Assembly: GCA_935421135.1 (NCBI GenBank)
Contig: OW285195.1
Span: 5,246,701-5,310,700, forward strand
Direction of reading: 5' to 3'
DNA from: Bugulina stolonifera
Taxonomy: Eukaryota; Bryozoa; Gymnolaemata; Cheilostomatida; Bugulidae
Length of the DNA: 64,000 bases
The notes beneath the pieces are model-generated. The model was not told the origin of the DNA and searched no databases. It saw only the letters and a list, made by a program, of their open reading frames with translations. The position numbers and the translations under genes are program-made. Positions within the stretch are counted from its first letter, which is position 1. Every line of letters begins with the position of its first letter. Shown one piece after another: positions 11,501 to 22,500 of the stretch.

Positions 11501-14500
11501 TTTAACACCAAGAGGGTAGCCACGCATCGCAAGTCATCATCGAAAATTAATACCGCCTCTTTTATAACTGCTGAGCAATCTTTATGACTATCTAAAGATC
11601 ACAGTTAGTAAAAGAACATTATATAGGCCCTATAATATAGAACCCCTAAAAAGTTGGATGTGATGAAATACGAAAACCATGTAACCAATTGTAACAATGT
11701 CAACTGAGGAAATCATATGTTTGTTTTAGTCAAGGTCGAACCGATGACAGGTGGCGGAAATACTGCAGCTGAAAGTGTCTAGTATCGATGCGCAGCTATA
11801 TCAGGAGTTGTGCTCTCGTTCTCTGCTAATTGATTGTGGAATATTCTGGAATGCTGTAAATCGGCCCTTGAACTATTTCGAGATATTTCATTCTGGCCGA
11901 GAACAAGGCTCTAAATAGTTTCTTGTATTTTATAATAGATATGACAGTGAATTTATTAACCGATTGTTATAATATTGTAACAAATAATTAGAATAAATTA
12001 AACAATCAAAGTGCTTTAGTTGAACTACTATGATTAGATAATACTTCAGTCTTTTTTCAAACAACTTTCTTCTACAATAAGAATTGTTCTGCAGTATGCA
12101 GAATACTCTAGACTGAGAGTATAGCAATTTCAGAACAAACACTGCGGGCATATATTAGTACGCCCAACTCGGCTGATAAAGAGCTGCATATTTCTACACA
12201 CCCAGCATGAGTCCCAGACATCCAGCAACTCAGGAAAATGTCGCATACCTTGAGAAACTTCTCCATTCTTGTGGCGAGTTTAGAATTGGGCCTGTAGGTG
12301 CGTAATGAGTAGAAAAGGTGGTAGGTGAAGGTTTTATGCACCTCAGTGTTTCTTTCTAGGCTGGTTTTTTAAATTAGGTCCTGTGAGAAAAGTCTTATAT
12401 CTTAACTAGTGCGATGAACTCGGTACACCATGTTATACTATGTATGCAGTAGCTGTTGTTTAAGGCATCTCCTTTCATGGATATAATACTAAGGTGATGT
12501 TGAATAACACCAAAGTTCACAGTATTTGTCACAAATAGTCTGCCCAAAATGTAACTAAACTATTAACTTTGTTTGTGACACTCTGGAGGAATATTAATGT
12601 TGTGGGATGATACTGGTTTAGATCCATATCCTGTATATTACATAATATTATTCTGTATATTACATCATTTTATCATGTATGTTATGTCATGTTAGACTTC
12701 GGTCCATATCCTGTATATTATGTCATGTTCTTTTATCCTATAGCTGCCCTCCCACAGAGCATTATACAATATAATATTTTGATTTTCCTTTACTGTAATT
12801 GACCGTATGGCTATGAGATTTTTCAAGTTCTAGACTTCACTATATCTATCGATGTGACATGTTAACATGTATGTTCTGATAACCTAGGTCTGGATCTATC
12901 GGGACGTAAATATTTTGAGGTTGCCGACATGTCAACTGATCAGCGGATTCTCACTATATTGTCTCCAGCAGTCAACGAGGTCACCAAGGTCAAGGATATC
13001 GAGGGAATAACCAGATTCCAGTTTTGTGGATCATTTGAACCGCAAGGAGTGAGTATGCAATGAATATAGTGGTCATCTGCTTATTGCCAACCAATTAAAA
13101 GTTAGCAATTGCTATTCCCTTTATCTTACATTCAACGCTTAATGTGATACTAGCTGAGGTCATCGCCTACCATTCACTGAGATACATCTACATATTTCAT
13201 GCATTGGTTCTTGTATCCACCACTCGTGATGTAGAGTTCAGTGCCAATACAAACGTCTAAAATTATTATTTGTTTCGATGAAGATATAATAGTAGTTCTT
13301 TCCTTACTGTGTAAAATATACAATTGGTCCTCGCCTAGTCACTCTTATTTCCTAGAGTCAATAGTTTACTATTTTGATAGCAAACCGACGCATTCCTGGA
13401 TTTGGAGAATCCCATTGGATGCAGCAAGACAAATGTTATATACAACCATAAACTTGTGCCGATCTACCTATCACTCATGAAACGAACCATGTGTGGACCC
13501 AATCCCAACATATACCATGTAAGATGACACCACTGTAGTATTCTACATGTATACAGTATTTCGTGCAGTATTCCATAAAGTATTCCCATGCAATATTCCA
13601 CACTGCTGCTGCCACTGCTGCTACCACTGCTGCTGCCACTGCTGCTGCTGATGCTAACTGCTATATACATGTATTTCAGCTGGTGACAGTGACAGATAAG
13701 GTACAGGTTGGTCATATAACTTGTCTCGATGAGAGTACAATGATAGCCGGTATTGGAGTTAAGGCTGACTGGCGTGACAAGGTGCTTGCAGTCTGTCTAG
13801 CATTTCACTATGTAAGTACATGTACGTGTTCATTTGTGTAGTAATATGCATTTGTTGGCTTACGCACATAGCTTAGATGTTGTGTAAATGTTCTTGATTA
13901 TTACATATACAGTGACACTGTATTTTATTCTTCTCTTTAGCCTAAGATATTTATATTTATGTGTATGTGAACAGTATAGAATCCTAAGTTATGTAAGCAT
14001 TGCCGAGGCTGACAAAGGTGCCCTGATTAGAATGGTGCGCGACTTGAATTGAATAACAAACGAGCATTCTAATTATTTGTTACTGGAAGGTTTTCTATTA
14101 AAACACTGATGACACTTTTCTATTTCAGGGAGTGACTGAGCACTTTCTTCACATCAGCGCTGCCCGGTAAGGTCCTGCTCAGAGCACATAGTTAGTCTAG
14201 CTTACATTTAAAGTTGTGCTGACAGTTATTGTATAATCTGAATCTGTTTCTATGCTCCATCAGAATTGCATTAGCTTTGTACTCATTTGACCACACAGCA
14301 TCTCCGTCAAAGTTAACAATTTTATCCAAATCAGGCCATGAATAATCCACAAATTTTATAAAATTGCTCTCTGATCCAGTGTAGTCAAGTCCACTAAGGT
14401 TAAGTACATCTTAATTTGTGTGATTCTGAATGAGCATAATACACTCATTCAGATTGTGCAAGGAAAATAACTGTCAATAAGCCTTTAAATAATATACGCG

Positions 14501-17500
14501 TACATGTAAACTGTAAAGGCTCGGGTACACGAGAGGCATTGGCTTCGGTGGAGCAACTTCGTTGTTCGTTGGTATGGCTCTATAGGCAATGTGTGGTACC
14601 AGTCCACTAATGGCCTTGATTAATATCTAACCAATGACCAATGCTTGTTTTGAATAAATTATATAATTGGAGTCGTTGTATCCAATATTAACCTATCACT
14701 ACAGCGATCCGTAACACCGTGGACCGAAAATACCAACATGATAGTCTTTGCATAGTCAAACAAACGGTCCGCTGATTTTCTCAAGAACTTGGCTCCGAAA
14801 TCCAAAAAAGAACATTCGGCCTCTCGTGTAGCCAGGCCCTTAGCCTTAAATAATATACATGTGATGTCATGGAGATGTTTTACACTAAGTGTTCAACAGT
14901 ACTGTTAGTAGTCATAGAAAGAAAACTTCATCCCATCATGTGTATCTTAGGATGTGATATGATACTATCTCGTATATGAATTGTATAGCATTTGTATGAT
15001 TTTAGTATTGTCGAACCACACATGTTTGGATTGAAGGACGCTCAAAAAGCTAAGTATGTCTCGCCAGTGCTAGAGGCGCGAAAGGCAAGCTTAGAGAAGC
15101 AGAGGAGACAGTCTCTAGCAACACAGGCTGTCATCGAGCAGGAGAAGATTAAAGTAAGACTCTCATCACATCTGCCGTACTCTTAGCTTGTGTTCCCTGC
15201 TGTCCAGGCATTGTCAGTTGCAAATTTTTCACTAATTGCAACCAGGACTAGCTAATGCTAATGCTAATGCTACTGGCAAAGATAGTGAAAAGGAAGATCG
15301 GACACTTAATGATAAAACCCTGTTCCACTAAATACATCCAACTTGCCGGTCCCGACGCTCCGCAATCTACTTGCCTGCCATGCATGTGTTGACCTTTTAG
15401 ATAGCTAATGGACTAGTATCACAGTGTCACGGATTAACTATTGCGTTCTCTGTAATAAGATATAGTTTATATTAGTAGACTGTATATTCAGTGCCGCTGT
15501 AAAAAATATTATCTGATTGGTCAGCGGAACACCAATAGTAAGAAAGTATTTGTACTCAAGGTAGCACAACTCCTTGCTTAATGCGGGCCGCATGTAGAGG
15601 CGGGGGACGGACAGTTTTTGGCCTGAGTGTCTGATCTTCCCTTCCATTATCTTTGTTGCTGGCAAGCACCAAAATTAGAAATTTTCTGAAATAACATATT
15701 TACCATGTATGTATTGTAAAATGAGACTATCACTGGTGCATATTTTTTTAATTATGTCTTGTTAATAATGAGCTGTGACGTCTGCATCTACTACACTTTG
15801 TCACATGCAGTGTTTGCACAGTAAGAATATTTAGTATTTTTGTCAGTATCAAATAGCTACTCAAAGTTGGTCAGCTATAATCTAACAACGTCTGTGTAAA
15901 GTATCTTAACTCCATAAATTCGAATTGAGTAGAGCTAGTACAACGACCATGCAACAGCGCATGAAAGATTTTATATAGCCTTAATATAAAGTATTTTTAA
16001 TTATCTTGTCAGTTCCAGGGCTTTAATTTTAGAATTTTAATCGGAAGAAAAATGTTTTAAGACTTATGCGCTTCCTGCTTGACTTTTTGTAGACAGCAGC
16101 TTTAGCAAAAGAAGTTGAAGAACAGAACATACAGCTTTACACAGAACTGCAAGAGAACAAACTTAGCACAGAGGCAGCGATTAAAAGGGCTAGCATAGTT
16201 GATCCGGTAAATAGCAGTCCTAACTAGCAGCCAGTAGCTAGTAATCGGTAGCTAGTAATCAGTAGCCAGTAGTCAATAGCTAGTTGTCGGTAGTCAGTAG
16301 TCAGCAACTAGTAGTCAGTAGCTAGTAGTCAGTAGCTAGTAGTCAGTAGCTAGTAGTCAGTAGTTAATAGTCAGTAGCTAGTAGTCAGTACCTAGTAATC
16401 AATAGCTAGTAATCAGTAGCCAGTAGTCAATAGCTAGTTGTCGGTAGTCAGTAGTCAGCAACTAGTAGTCAGTAGCTAATAGTCAGTAGTTAATAGTCAG
16501 CAACTAGTAGTCAGTAGTTAGCTATTTGTAGTTAGTAGCTAATGAGTCAATGGCAATGTCAACAGCGTATTTTTATTAGAATAGTACAATTTATCTGCCA
16601 GTCACTGGTAACAGTTTTTCTAGAGTACTTACAATACCATTGCAAATGTTGAATCATATCTACAATACTGTAGGATGGATCACTTCCTAAAGAAGGTTCA
16701 GTGGACAGTAAAACAAAGATGAAACGAGGCAGTGCCGTCGGACCAGTAAGTTAATAGTTATTAGCTAATGTGGATGTGCAGGTGTGAAATGTTGTCAGCC
16801 AGTCCCTAGCTAGTCAACAGTAGCTAGTAGCCAGTAGTCAGTGGCTAGTACTCAGTAGGTAGTAATCAGTAGCCAGTAGTCAATAGCTAGTTGTCGGTAG
16901 TCAGTAGTCAGCAACTAGTAGTCAGTAGCTAGTAGTCAGTAGCTAGTAGTCAGTAGCTAGTAGTCAGTAGCTAGTAGTCAGTAGCTAGTAGTCAGTAGCT
17001 AGTAGTCAGTAGCTAGTAGTCAGTAGCTAGTAGTCAGTAGCTAGTAGTCAGTAGTCAGTAGCTAGTAGTCAGTAGTCAGTAGTCAGTAGCTAGTAGTCAG
17101 TAGTCAGTAGATAGTAATAGCTAGTAGTTGCACGGTAATCAGTAACTATGTGGTGTACATAACTGCTTTGTTACATGAATTTTTAGGCACCACCGATTGC
17201 CATTGCTAAAGTGAAAGGAATCGGCGATATGCAGAATGAAGATGCTTCACTTGCTGAAGTGCACAGCATTGCTAAACGTAACACCATAGCGGAAGTACCT
17301 AACCGAACAAGGTATGTTTGGTGGCGCCTTTCGTGGTAGCTTCAAGTTAAATAGAAATGTAGCACATTATGACTCTAGCCATTGGGTTTTCCTAAAATCA
17401 ATGCAGCTGCCGCTATCCCTTTTTTCTTATGTTGTGGGGCAGACTTGTTTAAATATAAGCTGCTGACAGTTATAGTTGATCTACTGTGTCTCATTATAAC

Positions 17501-17922
17501 CTCTCAACCAATCATTATAACATGCAACTGTACGCTAACAGCATACATCAGCGACTGTCATAGGTGTCCGTCACCATTAGTCAAGCAACAGTTTTGTCAG
17601 CAGAATACATTTGAAATACCAGCCATTTTCACCCAGATAGTAACAAAAATAAACCAATGATTGTGCTACGAGTATTTACCCTTGGATGTAGGCTGAGCTC
17701 TCTGGTCACCCTCATATCATGTATCTTGACTAGTTATGGGAGGCCACTAAGTTCAGTTTGAGGAGCAAAGGCTATTAACATCATGTGACCTGACCTTGTA
17801 GAAAGTCCAATGAAATGAACCGAGAATCATACCCGATGGTGGACAACAGACTAAATGCTACACAGAAACACATGCCAAGGAGTGAACCACAAGTTAACAA
17901 TAGAAAGATCAGTGATCTTTAG
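8504..17922 (+). CDS. Four-helix membrane protein, unrecognised family (488 aa)
   Basis: Thirteen exons, all in phase: 8504-8600, 8933-9061, 9731-9807, 10227-10313, 10721-10886, 12888-13048, 13680-13811, 14129-14166, 15006-15153, 16093-16206, 16674-16745, 17187-17311, 17802-17922. An in-frame TAG at 8495 fixes the ATG at 8504. There is no signal peptide. Hydrophobic segments at about 34-57, 61-88, 103-128 and 148-168 predict four membrane helices with both ends cytosolic. A soluble, probably beta-rich region follows (186-312), then a charged helix rich in Glu, Lys, Gln and Ala (about 315-390, likely coiled coil) and a Ser/Asn-rich tail. I recognise no named family. The exon structure and long consistent frame make it a real gene; a membrane scaffold is only a guess from its layout. 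Confidence 0.8.
10311..10640. repeat. 23-bp minisatellite containing the splice donor
   Basis: About a dozen units of GTAAGTAGCGTATAAGCACA plus CTA. The first unit is the real 5' splice site of the exon ending at 10313, so every unit carries a good GTAAGT donor. Units decay towards the 3' end. Confidence 0.9.
11177..11252. repeat. Perfect 20-bp inverted repeat
   Basis: CAAAACAAGGAATAACACAG at 11177-11196 is exactly reverse-complemented at 11233-11252 with a 36-base loop. It lies in the 2-kb intron between exons 10721-10886 and 12888-13048. It could be a small MITE or an RNA hairpin. Confidence 0.8.
13600..13651. repeat. CTG/CCA triplet repeat upstream of a splice acceptor
   Basis: An imperfect (GCTGCTGCCACT)n run ending about 28 bases before the acceptor of exon 13680-13811, probably overlapping the branch-point region. 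Confidence 0.75.
16213..16545. repeat. GTAGTCAGTAGCTA minisatellite, first intron copy
   Basis: About 25 imperfect units of a 12-14 base repeat starting a few bases after the donor at 16207. A block of roughly 60 bases beginning TAATCAGTAGCCAGTAGTCA recurs almost unchanged in the next intron. Confidence 0.85.
16797..17130. repeat. GTAGTCAGTAGCTA minisatellite, second intron copy
   Basis: The same repeat family in the next intron, with a more uniform run of GCTAGTAGTCAGTA units at 16920-17060. The two arrays flank the 72-base exon 16674-16745. Confidence 0.85.
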
Positions 17923-18572
17923 GACAAGACGGTCACAGTGGTCACCTTTCTCTCCTCTCAAGGTAGATTTTGTGTAAAACGTACTCTTATTCAGACATAT
18001 TCCATCGGATGGCACGTATCGGCAGTAGCACTAATGCCATTAACTGGTTTAAAAGTCATGTCATTGAAAACATACTGCTTCTTCATTGGTCGACCGGGGC
18101 CAACCTTCTACTGTTTAGGTTTCAGGACAGGTACATGTTTGGCAGATAATACAACTGAATTATAATTAGATCCACAACAAATGTGAGTGCTATAATTGGT
18201 CTGCTCTGTCTCATGGAGCAGAGCACCAGCCCATGTGATACAATAATTTCACCAGCCTAGTAATACATGGAAACTAGATAGATGTGTGCAGTTGCCGCTA
18301 TTGGCTGCTATACTTCTATAGCCATTGATTCATGTTTGTTTTTGGGGTATCGGGCTGGGTGAGCCACCTTAAATGACTGAGTAAGACGTCTTTCTGCAGG
18401 AATCCCAATAAGTTACTCAAGCTATATAATAATGTTTAGTACCCGTTTCATCAATGCTCACTAAGTTTAAATCACTTGCAGCATGTGTCGTTTCATCGTG
18501 AGCTGTAGATCTCACTCTTCATTAAAAAATCTGTGACTATTTATGGCTAACGGTGTTCACTATATTTTACAG

Positions 18573-18606
18573 ATCTCAGTCTACAGACTCAGATGCCAGG
18601 CATTGA
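18573..18606 (+). CDS. Possible alternative last exon of the four-helix gene
   Basis: Acceptor TATATTTTACAG precedes a 34-base frame that joins in phase 2 to the exon ending at 17311. It would give the tail RSQSTDSDARH and a stop at 18604. It would replace the 40-residue tail encoded at 17802-17922. The poly(A) signal at 18708 follows directly, which favours a transcript ending here. Confidence 0.4.
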
Positions 18607-18707
18607 CTGATGTAACTTCCTGTTAAACTCTTCATTCAACCAGAATCGCGGAATGTCATTGCATGTATTGCATATCTATAATATGCTGTTATACTTATCT
18701 TTTTCGA

Positions 18708-18713
18708 AATAAA
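18708..18713 (+). terminator. Poly(A) signal of the four-helix gene
   Basis: AATAAA on the plus strand about 100 bases after the alternative stop at 18604. It is the first good signal downstream of either last exon. Confidence 0.5.
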
Positions 18714-18730
18714 TGATTACACCAATCAAC

Positions 18731-18736
18731 TTTATT
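18731..18736 (-). terminator. Poly(A) signal, minus strand (SLC5 candidate)
   Basis: TTTATT on the plus strand, so AATAAA on the minus strand, about 790 bases beyond the SLC5 stop at 19522. It lies only 17 bases from the plus-strand signal of the converging gene. Confidence 0.4.
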
Positions 18737-19521
18737 CCATGCATCATATAAATAGTGTGGTGGAACTCTTCAGCCGTGTGTGTTGGCCATTGGTCCCTGC
18801 AACTCTTTTTTCTGAGGTTGAGACCCTATTGCTCCCAAGGAAAGAATGACAACTAAATAGTGATGCACCAAGTATTATGAAATAGTTATGAATGGTTATA
18901 AACTGCAGTAAAGTACTACTGATAGGTAATCTCACAATAAAATGATGCCTCACTGCAAAAAGATTAAAACTTTGCACATTTCCCAGTAACTCTAATTATT
19001 ACCCTCATCTGATTTGGAGTTGTCCTGACTTAGATAAGTGTTGGAGAGAAGATAACTCCAAACACAGCTGGTTATTACTGCCAGTAGTATAATACCATTC
19101 ACAAAATGCATGAACATGTAAACAGATTGTGTTGAAAGGTTGCCTTGCATTAGATTATGATCTGTTGATATTTAGCATTATTAGGCAAATCAGATCAATG
19201 GATACAAGTGAAAAAGAGTATGGTGTGCTCCTAGTAATAATTATGCATGTCTTGCTAGTGCTGGTTCAATAGGCTTTTTCTTCACTTAAGACATCATAGT
19301 AGCATCTCAACTCCCACTCGTATGCACAAATATCTATATTTTGTAAATACATAATATTATCGAGCAAAGGTAGAAAGGAAGAAATTGGGCTTTCTGGGGG
19401 AGGCCAGGTATTATTCTAGAACAAGGTCGGTCTATTCTGCCAACTGTAGCATACTAGCTATACAAACACATGAAGCCATTATCCTAGACGTGTATGAACC
19501 AGCTAAATGCATCTCCAGCAA

Positions 19522-22500
19522 CTACCTGAAGAAGACCATGACAAATATGGCTACCCCAGTGATGAGGATGGCAAACGTGTTAACAATAAGTCTAGGAGTA
19601 CGCTTCTCGTACAGTGATTCATGATTGGATGCAGATGCTGTCGCTTGTGCCGGGGGCAGTCTATCATTGGTCACTCGATGGTCTATTCCACAAATCCACA
19701 GCACTATCTTCTTATACCAAGGCACAGTCGGCTCTCTCTCATCTAAAACAATGTATGAGATGGATTGCTCGGTTTATTACAATAGTGTCCAATAAGAGTG
19801 CAGCTCATTATAGCATAGTTGGCCTTGAAGCTCACCTTGTGTTCTCTACGATATTTGGCTTTAGGAAAGAACCAATATACAATAATGTATTGCTAAAGGC
19901 AACAGTTTCCATGCTGTTTGAAAAAGCATTATAATACTTCAATCACTTCAATAGTAAAGACAACTCCAAAAAACATATATTCATACAAAATTTCCAAATC
20001 CCTTAAAACTCCAAATACGTGTAGGTTTTACATATTAGTGGAAGTGGATAGCCTTCTTCGGTCAAACTTCAACTTTCGGTGTACATTATCAGCTGCCCAT
20101 CGATTATTCATAAATCATAACCTTTCTCTCACCTTAGTCATGTGCACTCTTTTGCTACTGATCATAATTAGAAGTTGTTCTCTCACAACTTCAAGATTTT
20201 GACAAATCAAAAAGTTTGAAACAAATATGAACATCAGGGAGATGTTTTTGAGAGAGGACAACTCTCCATTAGTCTAATTATAAGAAGAGAGCTGTTAACA
20301 TTCCTATCAGTAGGTTAAGAGTGTCAATGAACTCAGTGAAGTGAAGTGGGTGTGATTGGTGAAGCAAATGCATCATTCTGACGTTCACCTCTACATCAAC
20401 CTCTTCATTGGCTCGATAGTAAACAAACAACACTGTGATAATAACAATGCCAACTAGGCTAGAGGTCATTTATCGAGCTAGTAACTATGTTTACACTAAC
20501 ATTGCAAACAGTTTAAACGGTTGCTTTGAATAATCATACACAATTTACCATCAGCAGAAATTTTCTTCCCAGAATTCTCTTCAGACTCTTCTGTTTGATC
20601 TTCTGTCATAGCCTGGGTCTCGCCAACAGCAGGTAGGTTTACCCTGTCTTCCTGGTCAAACCTGTTCCAGAAGGTCAACCTATGTAACTACAATTATATA
20701 CAGTACATTATAGTGCCTATAATAAGCTATTGATCGTAGGGGTAGGCTACAAACAAGATTTCACAAGCAGTACGATGATACGACACTCATAATGAAAGTT
20801 ATCGGTGCAATAACCATTTGTATACTGCAACAAGTTTCACAGGCAGATGGTCAAATAATCCACCTTGTTACACACAACAACTACCCGGTGGTACATGTTA
20901 TAATGTGGGTAGCCATTAAATCAAATATGAGTCAAAAGTTATCTCCTCTCTATAACATATACCAATGATACTCACATGTTTTGGATGAATAGGTTTGGTG
21001 AGGAGAGAGATGACAACTGCTATGATGAGACAGATAACGTAGACTAGCATAGCGAAGTATAGAAAATGGAAATCCTTAACAAAAGAGGGGCGGGTATCGG
21101 GACCAGACCCACAGCTTGGTTTCTCATAGCTGTACTCCACGGCAAACCTTGCGATACCAATAACTCCACCAATTATCATAGACCAGAATGCCCCCTACAT
21201 AATATTATATAAATTAAGTTAAATAATATTCATATACATGCAATTCATACAGCGTGCAAACGTCATCAATTTATGAAATAGTAATACTTTATAATAACAT
21301 TGGTATAGAGTGTAAACAGCTAGATACATTTGAATGCAGTCACAAATATGGAAAAGTGAGAAAAGGGGGCACACGCTAGAGCTTGCTACCGATTCAAGAT
21401 AATTTATTACTGTCACTATTACCAAACCAAACTGTATTATGAGAGTGTATGAGCTTGGGCATATCATATCAGTCACTATTCTTCATATCTATATTTCAGT
21501 TACTATAGTAACCATGTAAGCAAGTGTTGACCACCATTAGAGGGCAGGAATTAAGAGTTACTAACTCCGGAAATACAAAATAAAGAGAAGACAACTCACC
21601 TTTAGTGAAAATTCGCAAAGTTTTTGCTGTATTGTAACAAAATATATATGGCATCTCTTTTTACGGATTTAGTGCAAATTCGTGCCTCTGAAGGGAGCGC
21701 AGAAGGTCATGTTAGCATATAATGTAGACCTACCCTCTCATTAACCCGTGAGGTGAATAGGGCTAAGGTAAATGCAGCAATGATGGGAGGCTGAAAGAAC
21801 GACCCTACTTGTACAGTATATGTGAAGATCTGAGATCCATGACTACGTTTGAGTACAAATGTCCAGACAACACTCGGGATGATTATCAGGATGACAAATA
21901 TCCTATAAATAAACAAGACAAGATACTAGTAGACTGCTATACCTCATGTAGACTGCTATACCTCATGCACATGTAACCTGCAGCATAATCTGGCAGATGG
22001 TTCAAATGGCAATACCTCGATAAGTTTGTTACCGATTCACAAGATGTACACTGTATTAGTTTAAAACACAGGTACATGAACTTCACTGTTATGACACTCA
22101 GTGTTAAATATGATTATCAAGGAGACCAGGACACTAAGGTTTGAAATGAATGAGGTTAAAGGTCAGTGAGTTTGCGACAAGTCAGAATGTGGATATTCCG
22201 CACTGTCACATGACGGTCACATGGTACGCAGATGCGCATATAATACTGCATATATACTGCTACTAACCTGCCTACAACCATCAGTTCTCTACTTCCTGCC
22301 TTTTTACGGAACAGAGTCCAGATGTCCAGAGTGAAGATAGTACTGCTGGAGTTAAAGACTGAAGTGAGGGATGACATCAGAGCTGCCAACATTACAGCTA
22401 GCAGCAAGCCTCTCAGACCTGCCAAAAACATAGAATTAGTAAGACTTGCCAACAATTTGTACATTTCAGATGAAAATAGTAACGATGTATGTCTTCCAGC

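Noticed and set aside
19614..20202. Plus-strand frames of 94-106 codons
   Set aside because: They overlap the last SLC5 exon and intron on the opposite strand and show no motifs.
20549..20676. SLC5 exon 13 starting at the CATAG nearest LTFW
   Set aside because: That acceptor gives the wrong phase. The upstream TTGTAG (exon start 20687) gives LHRLTFW in phase 0, matching the family.
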